From Selaginella tamariscina (taxonomy: Eukaryota; Streptophyta; Lycopodiopsida; Selaginellales; Selaginellaceae), in contig PUQB01000250.1 of NCBI GenBank assembly GCA_003024785.1, forward strand, positions 235,136 to 299,135: a stretch of 64,000 bases of DNA, read 5' to 3'. Positions 22,362-34,239 of the stretch are shown here, piece by piece. Position numbers and translations under genes: made by a program. The notes below the pieces were generated by a model that worked only from the letters and a program-made list of their open reading frames with translations, ran no database searches and was not told the origin of the DNA. Each line of letters begins with the position of its first letter. Positions within the stretch are counted from its first letter, which is position 1.

Positions 22362-23640
22362 ACCCTCATCAAATTAGCGAATTTAGTTGTAATTAAATTT
22401 ATGTGATTTGAAATCAAATTTGCTTTCAGTAATCTACTATAAAATATTTTGTATTATATTAGATTTTTGTTATCTGTAAGGATAATTAAATATTCTGGTA
22501 TGAGTAATCAATTTTTAATAATTAAATTACAAATAAAATTACAAACATGTTCATGAAATTCTTGTCCAGCTTTGAACGCTTTGCCCGTGCAATCCGTTTC
22601 CCCCTTTTTTTATCTATGTAAGAGTTATATTTCTTTGGTGCTAAAATCACTACAGTGAACTTCTTTTCAGCTCTGAAGCTTTACATATCTTTTTAAGAGA
22701 TGGTGAATTTTCAGGATCTGTTTGATCACTTGTTAGCCCTAAATGTTGACCATAACAGTGATCACAATGCTTATAGTAGTAAGCATTGTTTCTGAATACA
22801 CAATATTGCTCACATCAATGTCACTATCCGCCATTCTCACAGTCTCACTCCCAAGCTTCATTTTCACTATATTAGAAAAATGTAAAAAAATCCGTAAAGA
22901 TAAAAATGAGTTTAACAAAAGAAACAGGAGAATATTCTTTGTTAGCTAAATTATAATAAGCAAAAAACTTAATTTTATTAATTCTAATTAATCATGAAAA
23001 ACTTTTTTTATCGAACAGAGTTAATGATCTCAACAGTTTGAGGAAGATTTTGCAATACTACATTGATAAAGTATGCCTTGAAATGAGTGGTATGATTAGT
23101 AGCACTACTATGTAATCATCAATAAGATCTAGTATCACAACTAAGACTAACAAGGTTAGTAAATACTTAAGATAACTCCAAATTTGTCAAGTTGAGATTT
23201 AATACAATGTGCTTTAACTTTAGATTGGTTGCACACATGAGGTAAATTATGATCCATTCGAGAGAAAACAAATGGTTTTTGTGGTCCATGTACATTGTGT
23301 GGTTCACACGATGTGTCCCACACCATCACAATTTTAATAACAAAACTTTTTCACGATCTTCAATAGTTTGATTTCTTGTTAAACCAAAAAAGTTGCTTTT
23401 GTCACAAAAAAATGATGTCTTCAATTTTGAGTTTCCCCAATTTGCTTTAGTAACACGAGCCTTGTCAAAAGCCTCTTGTTGTTGTAACTCCTTCACAACT
23501 TTGTCAAGAGTGGGTTGTTCTTTAAACTTAGCTCAAATGTGGTCATAACATTCAGGTGAGCCAATGAAAATGTTTTTACCAATTCTTTAGAAATCTTAAA
23601 TGATCCAAATGGTAAACAAGCTTAGTTTCAATCATCTTGA
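22362..23640. other. AT-rich noncoding DNA, probably decayed element
   Basis: About 1.3 kb. The minus strand at 23330-23600 has phrases resembling copia gag/integrase coding (for example TTGACAAAGTTGTGAAGGA), but too many stops prevent a firm call. The plus-strand ORF at 22743-22949 is hydrophobic and unrecognised. Confidence 0.35.
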
Positions 23641-23642
23641 CC

Positions 23643-23883
23643 TCAGTTGACATAGTTTGAAATTAATTCACCTTTTGTAATGCCACACACACACACACAC
23701 ACACAATTTATGTTGCAAACTACAAATCCTGTGTGTGTGTGTGAGACCCTAGTACACACCTTAACTCCGCATTCAATGTATTTGAGCGCAAACAATTCCT
23801 GAGTTTTATGATCCCTCACAAGCCTGGCCACAACAAAATTCCTAGCTCCAATGTCCCTCACAAGCTTGGCCACAACAAAATTC
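23643..23883 (-). pseudogene. Fragment of an SnRK2-type protein kinase exon with a duplicated glycine-loop segment
   Basis: The minus strand reads [20 protein letters not shown] followed by [17 protein letters not shown] and a GTGTGT donor-like site (about 23760). This matches the N-lobe of plant SnRK2 kinases (typically VRDIGSGNFGVARLMRDK...LVAVKYIERG). The glycine loop is damaged (GARNFV instead of GSGNFG), while the ATP-binding Lys in LKYI is kept. The segment NFVVA[KR]LVRD occurs twice in tandem, seen as a direct DNA repeat at 23814-23843 and 23854-23883. No other kinase exon is nearby. A (CA)n tract at 23684-23705 lies in the would-be intron. This is a captured or duplicated exon, not a gene. 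Confidence 0.6.
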
Positions 23884-24399
23884 CCCTTTTACAAAGATCT
23901 TTATCTTCAAAAGTTAAAGAGTTATATTTAAGTTTTTAATATGTACTCATTAACTCATGTATTACCACGTTGACATTTTGGAGAGCACCATCAACTTGCT
24001 TTAGGAGTTGATCAAATTGTTGGTGCATTTTTAGGGATATCAATTAATATTCACCTCAGATCACTTGAGATCAAAGCATTTTTCAATTAGCTAACATGAA
24101 AATAGGGTGTATATGCAACATTATGTAAAATTTCAATTTATACCAATATTTAAAGAAGTATGAAACATTGTATAGTAAAGATTCATAGAGGTAAAATCAT
24201 GCTTACTATTATTATAAACAAACTTATTAAGGAAATATATTTATCTCATTTACCTGGGTCTCGTAATAACCTTAAGAACTTCTTCTTAGTTTGGCCATCT
24301 GTTTATAAATGATCACCACTACTAAGTTTAAGATTAATTTCAAACCTTAGGAAAAAAAAAAAGCCAATAAACTTAATATCTCAATCACTAACCACATCA
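23884..24399. other. AT-rich noncoding DNA
   Basis: About 500 bp of AT-rich DNA with no feature I can name, probably decayed 3' sequence of the gypsy element to the right. Confidence 0.4.
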
Positions 24400-26810
24400 T
24401 AAGGCATAGCTATGGTGGAAATACCTCTGACATATACAAATGTACTAAGTCCATAGCTTTAACATCTTTTTTGAGAAGTAAAAAATGAGCATACTTAATT
24501 AAATGGTCAACTATAACCCATATTTACTCATGCTTTTGTTGTGTCTTTGACAAATGAGTAATAAAATCTATATAGATACTTTCCCAATGTTCATGTGAAA
24601 CTTCTAACTGATGCAATAAGCCAGGCTATGCAACTCGCTCAGCCTTAACTAACTGTCATATGTTTTCTTTTCACCCAAGTGTCCAACTAACATACTATCA
24701 TGCATCTCAAACATATTACGAGAAAGTATTTCTCTATCCTTAGGAACATATAATCGCCCCTTATAAAATAACATGCCATTATGCGCTATATACGGCTCTA
24801 CATGCACATAAAAAACAATTTTCTAGCTTCTTGATCCTTAGTTTGGGCAGCCATAATGTATTTCGCCAAGGGATTATGCAACTTGGACACAATATTTAAG
24901 CAGTCAACACGTGATAATGCATCTGTCACCACATTATGTTTACCTTCCTTATATATATAAGGAGTTCATCGTGCATGGCAAGCATTTAAATTTCTATATG
25001 TCTTACAATATTGTTGTGGCTTACGATCGATATATACCTTAAATGACTGGCCATTATAGAAATAATGTCTTCATAACTTTAATGCATGAATTATAGCCAA
25101 TAGTTCTTGTTCGTATGTGGAATAACATTTTTTACATCACTAAGTTTTCCGCTTTTATAAGCAATTACATGCCCATCTTGCATGCGCACATCACTGAGTG
25201 CTACCCCACAAGCATCTGCATAAACCACATAAGGTTTTGCATTATTTTCTATAGCAAAGCACATGTGTTTAAGTTAACAAAGACTTAAGCATTTCAAAAC
25301 TATCATTCTAACTAGCTTCCCACACAAAAGGTACATTATGCTTAAGTAGGTTTGTTAAAGGCAAAGCCACTCTTGAAAATCCAAGGATAAAACATCTATA
25401 ATAATTAACTAAACCCATAAAATTACATAATTCATTCACATCGGCCAGGGTTTTTTTTAAACTACCACCTTTTTAGGATCAACCTTTAATCCTTCAAAAA
25501 AAACCATGTGACCTAAATATTCTACTTCATATTTAGAAATTTACACTTGAACATTTTTGCATATAATTTTCATAGGCCCATCTTTTTTTTAAACTAATAA
25601 CACATGTGCTTCAAAAAGAGACTTACTACGAGATATAAGTTCTTTAACTTTCTTTTTAACCTTAAGTTCCTTTAAATGAATTAATCAATAAGGACTTCAA
25701 GAGACATAGTCCCACTCTCAAGATCAATTTCATGCTCAATTTCTTGCCAATAGGGGAAGCCCTTAAGGCAAAGTATTAGGAAATACATTTGTATATTTCT
25801 TCCATATATATTGTAATTGAGCATTATACAAGTCCTTACTCACGTGTTATAGGTTTAACACTTAACTTTAAAATTAAGTAAACATTATCGTATTTAAGGT
25901 TTTTAACATTTTCAGATATGGAATTCTTCTCAGCTATAACTTTATGACAATTTGGCTTGCAAGTAAGTGAATTTAGGATTCTAGAGTTAATCCTAATGTG
26001 AATAGGTTTAACATATAAACCCCAATTAGCATTAATCATGTTTTTGAGTTTAATGGTTGAAAATAAGGTATGTCTATTCTAATATTGAAGGACGTACTTA
26101 AACATGATTGTTATCAATCTTTTGAAGCATCTTCCATATCACACACATACACACCAAGTAACTTGTAATAAAATTCCTTATTGCTCGTTTCATAGAAGTT
26201 ACAGAAAGTATATTTAATTCCATGCCAAACTAACTTAGAATTGTTGTGCTACATGGAAACTTCATAAATATTTCAATCAATTACTAGTGTTATCTTCTTA
26301 AACTAAGGCATGCCAAATATAATATCATTCATACTTGGACTTGCCAATCCACCCAAAAGTATGTTTTTTGGACTTCCACTGGCAAAAGAATCCTTAAGAA
26401 ATAATTAATCATCTCCTTAATATATCTATCCAAGCTATTTTTTTGTGTGCACTTATGTAATGCTAGTAGTGCCACCTTAACTTCTTAAACTTCTTAAGTG
26501 AGTCCACTCTTTCCACCTTGCAATTTCACTAGTTTTTTCAACATGAGCTAGCCAAGCAATAGTTATCATTGGCTACGGCCATCAAAATTGGCACAAGCCT
26601 TTCTGAAGTGTTTAAAAGAGGAACCTTTAAAACCACAAGCTTCCAATAACTCTTGTAGTAAGAGCCTAGTCAATCCACTCATAATCCAAAACAAAGTTGT
26701 TCCCTTCTTCATGTTCAACTTCCATATGAGCTTTTTCACCTTTCTCTGCCTCAATCACTCCAACACAACCACAAGATTGTTGCTTATGATCATGTGCCTT
26801 CGATACCAAT
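24400..26810 (-). mobile_element. Degraded Ty3/gypsy retrotransposon
   Basis: The minus strand shows Ty3/gypsy pol in order from high to low coordinates. The reverse transcriptase thumb (about 25560-25330) reads EYLGHMVFFEGLKVDPKKV and NFMGLVNYYRCFI then LPLTNLL. The RNase H end (about 25050-24890) reads QSFKVYIDRKPQQY and KGKHNVVTDALSRVD. The integrase region (about 24640-24360) reads SIYIDFITHLS and IVDHLIKYAHF. Each block sits in a different frame with stops, so the element is long dead. At the high-coordinate end (26799-26810) the minus strand reads ATTGGTATCGAAGG, close to the initiator-methionine tRNA primer-binding site used by many plant LTR elements. Confidence 0.8.
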
Positions 26811-27208
26811 TGTAATGCTCCTAACACACGTGTATGAACACGCACACAAGATCTGCCAACTCAAATCTTCCAACCAAAGAACGTGTGGTGTTCTCCCCAA
26901 GCAATATGTAAACTTGCAATATTGTGTGCTTAACACACAAGTTTAGTCCTTTTTGCTAGTACTCAACTTGTCATGATCACCCTAAATACTTTTGTCCCTT
27001 TTATACCATAGGCATATATCCTTTTATGGATTCTTCTATTTATGGACCGTGTACCTTTATGGGACTTCTAGATCTATGTACACATGTATTCATGAATATT
27101 CCACCTAGTAGTATGAGTCCATTACGTAAGTCTACTTCCTTAGACCTTCCTTCAAACAAACATGATTAAGTTCGATTAACAAAGATGCCCATGTAACCTG
27201 GGCATATA
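26811..27208 (-). repeat. Probable 5' LTR of the gypsy element (interrupted on its outer side)
   Basis: On the plus strand a TG (TGTAATGCTCC, from 26811) starts immediately next to the primer-binding-site-like sequence, as expected for the inner edge of an LTR in minus orientation. The region is noncoding and rich in short AT phrases. Its outer end was not found. The pogo-like element starts at 27209, so the LTR may have been the target of that insertion. Confidence 0.4.
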
Positions 27209-29179
27209 CAGAGGTCCCCCCTTAAGTTATAGCCTTCGTCGGAGTGAAAACCAATAACTTAAAAGAAATATAACTTGAGGGGTTTTTTGGGTGTGGTTGA
27301 GTTAGGGTTAGGGTCTATACAGTAGCTCTCTTTTGCGCCTCTGATGTGCGCACCTCCATTGTGCTTGTTTCCATCACTTTCATCTCTACCGTGTGCCGTG
27401 CCCATCTCATGTTTTCCATCTTCAACCCTGCTCTCTCTTTTGCGCCTCCATCGTGCACGTCTCAAACATGGGTCACACGAAATTCACGGTGGAGCAGAAG
27501 AAAAAAATCTGCAAATTCAAAGCAATGCATCCACGAATATCGTAGACCAATTTGGCAAAATGGGTGGCCAAAGAGTTCCAGTTGATGAAGCCTCCTAGTC
27601 ATGCCGCAATTTCAAAACTTCTAGCTCAAGGGGAGAAATGGTAAAACATGCTGGCATCAGATTTGTCAAAGAAGTGTAATGTTTTCATGACGTTCCCTCA
27701 ATTGGGAAGAAGCGTTGGTGACCTGGATCATGCAATGAAGGCAAAAAAATGTGGCCATCTCAGCAGAATTCATTAAAGTTAAGGCTACAAAGTTTATGGA
27801 GTTGATGGACATTCCAGTAAATGCGCTAAAGTTTTCCAACGAGTGGTTATTCGAGTTTCAAAGCACCAATGTCTAAAGAGCTTATGTATTCATGGTGAAT
27901 CAGCTTCAACTCATCATGAAGCAATCAACGCAGCATTGCCAACACTGAAGGCAAAAATTGCAGAATATGCCTTGGATGATGTCTACAACATGGACGAAAC
28001 GAGCTCATTTTACCGGATGTCTCCTTGTCCAACAATTGCAATGGATGCCGTTGAGGGCTACAAGGTGGACAAGACCAGGATCACACTTGCAAATGTAAGC
28101 AGGAACGACATTCTCCCACCATTTTTCATTGGGCGTGCTGCAAAACCCCGTTGCTTCGGCCATCGATCTGTTGTAGATCACAGATTCAACTACATGAGCA
28201 ACAAAAAAGCTTGGATGACTAGAGTCCTTTTCTAGGATTGACTGTTGAAGATCAACAAATGGATGAAGGATAAAAAAGAGAAAATCCTTCTTTTGATGGA
28301 CAACGCGCCTCACATCTAGTTGGTGACATTGAGGACAAGCTGGACCATGTTGCTGTATAGTTCCTTTTGTCGAATAGCACTACAAAAGTACAACCCATGG
28401 ATGCCGGCATCATCACAGCTTTTAAACGTCGTTATTAGTGCTTCCATTTGCAACACGCAGTCGACGAGGATGAGCTGGGACACACCAACATCTATAAAGT
28501 CAGTCAATTGTTGGCAATGCAATGGTGTCATCTAGCATGGCAGGACATCACAAGCAACACAGTTGCAAATTGTTTCCGTCACACGGGCCTGTTTGACAAC
28601 AATGCAGTGGAGGAGCCCATTGTTGTTGAGAATCAACCTGCAGACGATGCAATTCTCGTTAATGAGGTGGAGGTGGTTGTAGGCGGTTGGCCAGCTGCTG
28701 GTTGCACATCTGATGCCGATCGAGGCGCTACTGAATCGGAGGACAAACATGATGGATGCCATGAGGAGATGACAGAGGAGGAGATTGCAGAAATGGTGAT
28801 GATGAAGGATGAGGATGTGGCAGGTGATGAGGCAATTTTGGCGAGTCGGAACAATACTCCAGCAAAGAGAAAATCCGAATTATCTCCCAAATCTTGAAAA
28901 TTCTGGACCTTGATCAACTTGAGCATCAGCAGATGATGAAAGAATTGTCCAAGATGCAACAAAGTATCCGTCTTAAGGGCCTAGAGCAGAAAACAATCAC
29001 TTCTTTCTTTTCCCCAATGTAGTTTCAATATAAAAATGCAATTTTGCTAAGTTATGATTTTTATAACTTAAAACTTTATAACATTTTCATAAGAAAAACA
29101 ATGGTCGTGGCGAGTTTCGATAACTTTAGGGAGGTTACAACTTTTGGGGGCATAACTTAAGGGGGGGGGGGGACCTCTA
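27209..29179 (+). mobile_element. Pogo/Tigger-like (Tc1-mariner superfamily) DNA transposon with TIRs and TA duplication
   Basis: The 5' end (27209-27230: CAGAGGTCCCCCC then TTAAGTTAT) is the inverted repeat of the 3' end (29152-29179: ATAACTTAA, a 12-G run, ACCTCTA). A TA dinucleotide lies directly outside each end (27207-27208 and 29180-29181), the target duplication typical of this superfamily. The element is about 1.97 kb, has one transposase ORF, and is inserted next to or within an LTR. The outermost TIR base differs between the two ends. Confidence 0.8.
27468..28897 (+). pseudogene. Pogo/Tigger-like DDE transposase with nonsense mutations
   Basis: The frame starts MGHTKFTVEQKKKICKFK, a CENP-B/pogo-type N-terminal helix-turn-helix (LAKWVAKEF follows). 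After a frame change near 27850 the DDE domain reads DVYNMDETSSFYRMSPCPT, then DKTRITLANVSRND, LPPFFIGRAAKPRCF and KAWMTRVLF, then ILLLMDNAPH. The first catalytic Asp is in NMDET and the second in LMDNA. The third region is broken. The C-terminal part (28448-28897) has DEDELGHTNIYKVSQ, VANCFRHTGLF and an acidic tail. In-frame stops occur after HPRIS, after GEKW, after RVLF and just after it, and after APH. Most are explained by a single C-to-T or G-to-A transition (CAG to TAG, CAA to TAA, TGG to TGA), the pattern left by deamination of methylated cytosine. It is not functional as read. Confidence 0.8.
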
Positions 29180-31240
29180 TATGCTCTCTAAGTCTACCAT
29201 GATCTTGTCACATAAACATTATTAGAAATAGTGGCTCGATCTTGATCATGAAATCTTTTCACGATCACATTCCAAGGCTGGTAGTCTAATAACTTATACT
29301 TAGTAACCTGGCAAGTATGTACCTCACATTCCTTTGGAGTTGGAAGTTCATTAGTAGGTGCTCGGATGAGACCCTCAATAACTTCCAAAGGTCTTTCTTA
29401 GCACTTAACTTACAGCACATAGTAGCCAACCATGTGTGTGCATCATCATGTGTAAGTTTATCATCCTCCAAAACCCCCATACTACAAAACAAAGAAAACA
29501 AAATAATAGAAATTTTCAGACCAATAATGTAAACCGGTGATAACTTAAAGGGTAATGCAAAAATGAAGTAACTTTCTAATTTAAGAATCTATATGTTTGT
29601 ATATACACATGCAAAAGTAGCTAGATATAAAAGATAGCTGCAATTCACATATTTATGGCACTTATCAAATATATAGAATAGATCCCTTCATCCTTAGTAA
29701 GTTGGTCAGAATACTCCTTGAGTGTAAAATCTCTGAGCATGCAAGAGATGGGTACCACCAAACCATAGATATGTGTCCAAATAGTAGAAGAGAGCTCATG
29801 ATCATTATTGTATCCATGCTGCCATCCCGTCCTAATTTGGTACGCTCCTTAAATGATCCAAAAGTATATTCCATTCATATGTTAAATATAAAAAACATGG
29901 GGCTCTTTAACCCATTTATGAATATCATGCAACACAATCCTGTCCCTCCAATATTGGTGGCACATATCGACGTAGTTGTGCTGATTGAACTTAGCAGTCC
30001 TACATTGGGATGTATTTAATTCAGCTTGAACCAGGCAAAGGAAGAGTGGTGCATTGAACAATCACATTTTAAATCCTAGTAGTTTTGGATTAGCTATAGC
30101 AATTGAGATTGTCTTGCTACACAAACCTACTTTGGATCCAGAGATATTCTCACAAAAACAGGTATGTGAACTAGATTTTCTTTAGGCATCGGACCTTCTT
30201 GGGATTGTGTTGGCCAAGTTTCTAAGGGGGAGAAATAAGGGTGAAGGCAGAAACTCTAACAAGGTGAGTTCGAACTAATTATCTAGATATGCATATCATA
30301 GGGGAGCGTAAAGGAAGTTATAGTTGTTTCTTTTTGTTTGAGTTTTAACATTTGTTTTGATTAGGCTATGTAGTGAGCAAGTAGTTTGTTAAGCCAAAGT
30401 CTTTCTCAAGGGGGGAGTATTGGAGGGCCAGGATTTTGCTGCATGGATTGCCAAGTATTATCTCTCTCACTACTTTGTATTCTATCAACTTAATAAATAA
30501 ATAGAAAATAAAAGTGCATATCCTCAACTGCAATTCAAATTGTTGAACACATCATCTTGCACCCTTGGATGCAAGCAAACTCTCTTCTTCTCAAGCAGTG
30601 GCATTCCTAACCTCTTGTGCAATGTTGCAAAACTGCATTACTTGTAGGCACTTTAAAAGTACATGTTTTCCCTTTTTAATTATGATAAAATACAAAAATC
30701 ACCATGTGCAAGATGTCCATGATCTTTGTTTGTATAGATTCTGAAATATGGCCTTCATTAAAGTGTGTGTGTAAGAAGGAAAATAAGGTTATACATCATG
30801 CTTTCCTTAGATTGATATAGCATTACTTTGCTCATTAGATTGATATATAGCATTACTTTGCTCAAGTGCAAATTCCATTTCCTCTGCATTTGCACCATGA
30901 TCATCTTCACTAGTAACTACTATTGAACCATGGTTGTAAGCTAAGATTGGATAGCTTTATATCAGATCTATATAATATTATTATAATGTCAAATATATAT
31001 ATATATATATATATATATACAAGTACATGTCCAAGAGAAACAACTCTTGGTCTTTCACTACCATGACCATTGGGGTATCACTATGTGTAGTTTCGTGCCA
31101 TATCACTAACATTCCCCCTCAGTCTAGTAGTCCTTCACTAACATTTCCCCCTAGTCTAGTAGTCCGACTAATCATCTTTGTTTTTCACTATGAGCTCAAC
31201 TGTATTCATCTAGAATTGCTGAACTTGCAAAGCTTTTGTT
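29180..31240. other. Noncoding, with retroelement debris
   Basis: About 2 kb without a recognisable gene. A purine tract followed by TATTGG (CTCAAGGGGGGAGTATTGG, 30405-30423) looks like the polypurine tract/LTR junction of a plus-strand copia remnant. (AT)n runs lie at 30997-31018. Minus-strand frames at 29194-29501 and 29665-29874 are open but unrecognised. A 30-bp phrase (TTAGATTGATATA..AGCATTACTTTGCTCA) is repeated in tandem at 30809-30864. Confidence 0.4.
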
Positions 31241-31249
31241 AGTATATCT

Positions 31250-32580
31250 GCCATCATCTCCTTGGTTGGGAAGAACTAGAGCTAAGTACCACGACTTGAC
31301 TCAGCACATGCAAGTACGAGTGAAGTTTCTTTGAGAATAAGTGGACAAGAAGATCATTTAGAGCTACTAGCTAAACTGATGGCGCTAATGTTGTCACGTA
31401 GTAGCTAGGTGGCTGTTGCTCCTCCACAAACAAATCCATCGAGGATGGTGCCATGATTTTCAAGCATACCCGGAAGTAGACTTGCAAGAATCAATATTTC
31501 TAGCTCAGTTTGCATTTGAGTATCCCACTAGCTAGAAATCTTTAAGATCACAATTGTTGTAGACAAGAGTGAACTCCTTTGTCCTTTGTAGGTAGCACAT
31601 GATGTGCTTCATTGCTTACCAATGCTACTCACTTGGGTTAGCCATAAATTGAGAAACTTGGCCTATTGCATAGGCTAAATTTGGCCTCATGCAGACGACT
31701 AGATATATCAAGCTCCCCACAACTTGTCAATAAGGCACTATATCCATGTGTCTTTGCTCCTCTTTAGTACGTGGAGCCATGTCCTTTGTCAGCTTCAAGG
31801 CTGGCTCCATTGGGGTCAATGCGGGCTTGCAATTGACCATGTTGTACTTCTCTAGGAGCTCTCTCACATATGTCTCTTGTGACATAGTTAGGCCCCTCTC
31901 ATGTTGGATTTCAATGTAAGAGAAGTTGCAATTTGCTCGAAATCCTTCATCTCATTTTCATTGGATAATTGCTGCTTCAACTATTGCAACAATGGAATAC
32001 TATTGGAGAAGAGCATGCAATCATCTACATACAATGCTAGAACAAGGATGAACTCCCCCATAGTCTTGTAATAGATATTTGGGTCTACAATGCTTTTGTA
32101 GAAGGCTAGTGTGAGAAGGAATCCATCCATAAGATGGTACCAAGCTCAAGGAGACTGCTCATATATGGCCTTGTCGAGTTTGTAGACAAGCTCCTTAGAG
32201 CCCAATCCCTCTTGTTGGGCAACATAAACCTCCTTCTCCAAATTGCCATGGAGAAAGGCAATGTAGACATCCATGTGCCCAATTTCCCAGTCATGTAATG
32301 TTGCAAGAGCAAACAATACTTGAATTGATGTCATATGTACCATATGGGAGAATGTCTTTGTGTAGTCTAGTCCAACCACTTGATTGAAGCCACAAGCAAC
32401 AAATTGAGCTTTGTGCTTGACTCCCTTGCTAGCTGAGGGCTTTAAGGTAAAAATTTACTTGGATGTCACCACGTTGTGTCCAGGGATGGTGAGGCACTAG
32501 TGTCTAAGTGCGATTCTTAAGCAGGGAGAGGTATTCTGAGGTCATGGCTGCTTGCCAGAGCTCAACATCATGGTCAATCA
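31250..32580 (-). mobile_element. Degraded Ty1/copia retrotransposon, reverse transcriptase to RNase H
   Basis: The minus strand, high to low coordinates, reads GLDYTKTFSHMVHMTSIQVL and MDVYIAFLHGNLEKEVY (32390-32200), then a catalytic box ALYVDDCMLFS (about 32050-32010), then ETYVRELLEKYNM (about 31880), MEPALKLTKD (about 31800), GSLIYLVVCMRPNLAYAIGQ (31710-31650) and MKHIMCYLQRTKEF (about 31600). The order and motifs are those of copia pol. It is the best preserved of the three copia remnants and keeps the YVDD box, but it has several stops and frame changes. Confidence 0.85.
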
Positions 32581-34230
32581 ATGCTTTAGCCACATTCATA
32601 AGAATTGTTATAGTTTTTATTATGACTTGGCTGTTTACTTTTGGAGTTTAATTATTATCACCTACTGTACTATGTTGACGGGCCCTAGATATAATAAGAA
32701 ACAGGCCCATTTAATGCACTTGGGTATCTAGTAATGGTTTGGTTAAGTGTCATTATGTATTTACATGAAACTCTATGTGAAACTAGAACTTACTTTCTAG
32801 AAATTTTTCTTCAATTTTGATGTCCCAGTTAAGTTTTTTGATTAGTTCAAATGAGTTCGGCATATTAAATAAACTCACCCCCTTGGGAATCTCATCTAAT
32901 TAACAAAGGGGCTCCATCACATAAATAAGTAGTGTATATGTAGTGAGAGTTTTTAAGTTCATGACTCAGCTCGTTATTCTTTTATTGGTACAAACTTTAA
33001 TTTGTGTCATTAAGGCACAACTGCCGCCTCAACTTTTAAATAATAAGGATATGTTTTATGTTTGGGGTAGCCTACCCTTAACTTTGACAAATCCATGCAT
33101 AGGAGGTTTTATCAAACTGCATGTTCCAAGAGCTATAAGTAGAGGGATGTCTTTAGTCTCCCCTCCATGTCAAGTTAGATGTAACATTCTTATTAACTAA
33201 GTAAAGACACATTTGTGTTCTTGTTCAATTGTGCACATTTATGTTCTTATTCAATTGTGCACATTTATGTTCTTATTCAATTGTGCACATGGAATTCTGG
33301 TTGACATGTTTTTTTTATCGAGTTCATGAGGGATCACAAAGGGGTTCTAGAGTTGGCATTCGAGAGCCACATTTGTGGCACTTGGTATAACTCTTAAATT
33401 TAAGGGGCTATGTCATGATAAATAGTCATATGAAAATGTGACACTAAACTACCCGAGGCACGTTCTTTGGGGTTGTTTCATAGTCTAATGCCAAGGGTTG
33501 GGTACTTTAGTAAATAAACATGTTTATGATCATATTAAGATGCTTATAATAATTTTTATTATAACTGCTCTTTACTTTGAAAGTTAATTGTTGTTACCTA
33601 TCGGCCTATATTAACAAGCCCTATATATGTAGTGAGAAACAGCCTTAGTGCACTTATGTGTTTAAAAGATAGTTTGGTTGGTTATCCTTAAATACCTTGA
33701 TAAACTTTAAGCAAATATATCACTTACCTTCTAAATAACTCTTCCCACGTTTGAGTTGGGTTAATAGTTAATTCCACATGTTGGTTCAAAAATTGTTTAA
33801 GCTGGGTAAAACCTGCCAGGAGCTCTCTCAGACTTATACTGTTTAACGTGTTCAAGCCATCGGCTTCCTTTATATATTATTAATATTAAACAAAAAACTA
33901 TATACTAATGCCATTACAAATCGGTAACTTATCATTATTTCTATTTAATATAATGATATATAATACGAGCGCATACACGCACTAACAACCGGTTACGAGA
34001 AAGGTGCGAATCGATGTTGTAGGTTAGAGTGTGGAGAAGTATGTATACTAAGACGCACACGCACACAAAAACCTCACGCCGCACTCTTTTTCACTCACAA
34101 ACGGACTCACGTAAGTACGGACGAAATTACAAAGTAAAACTATGTATATAAGCAGCTCTGTGACAGAAGTCTGTGGCTGTACAGCCACCAGATGCCACAC
34201 ATTGAACAGGAGGTGTGGAACAAAGAATAA
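32581..34230. other. Noncoding transition region
   Basis: About 1.65 kb with no recognisable gene. Two paragraphs of similar sequence (32600-32800 and 33540-33740: TTATGACTTGGCTGTTTACTTTTGGAG-like text with ACTATGTTGACGGGCCCTAGATAT-like text) look like diverged copies of one repeat. A 27-bp phrase TGTGTTCTTGTTCAATTGTGCACATT is repeated three times in tandem at 33213-33288. The compact gene island starts after this. Confidence 0.45.
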
Positions 34231-34239
34231 GAGTAATAG

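Noticed and set aside
27344..27598. Short plus-strand ORFs upstream of the pogo transposase
   Set aside because: They overlap the true transposase start (27468) in other frames and lack any motif.
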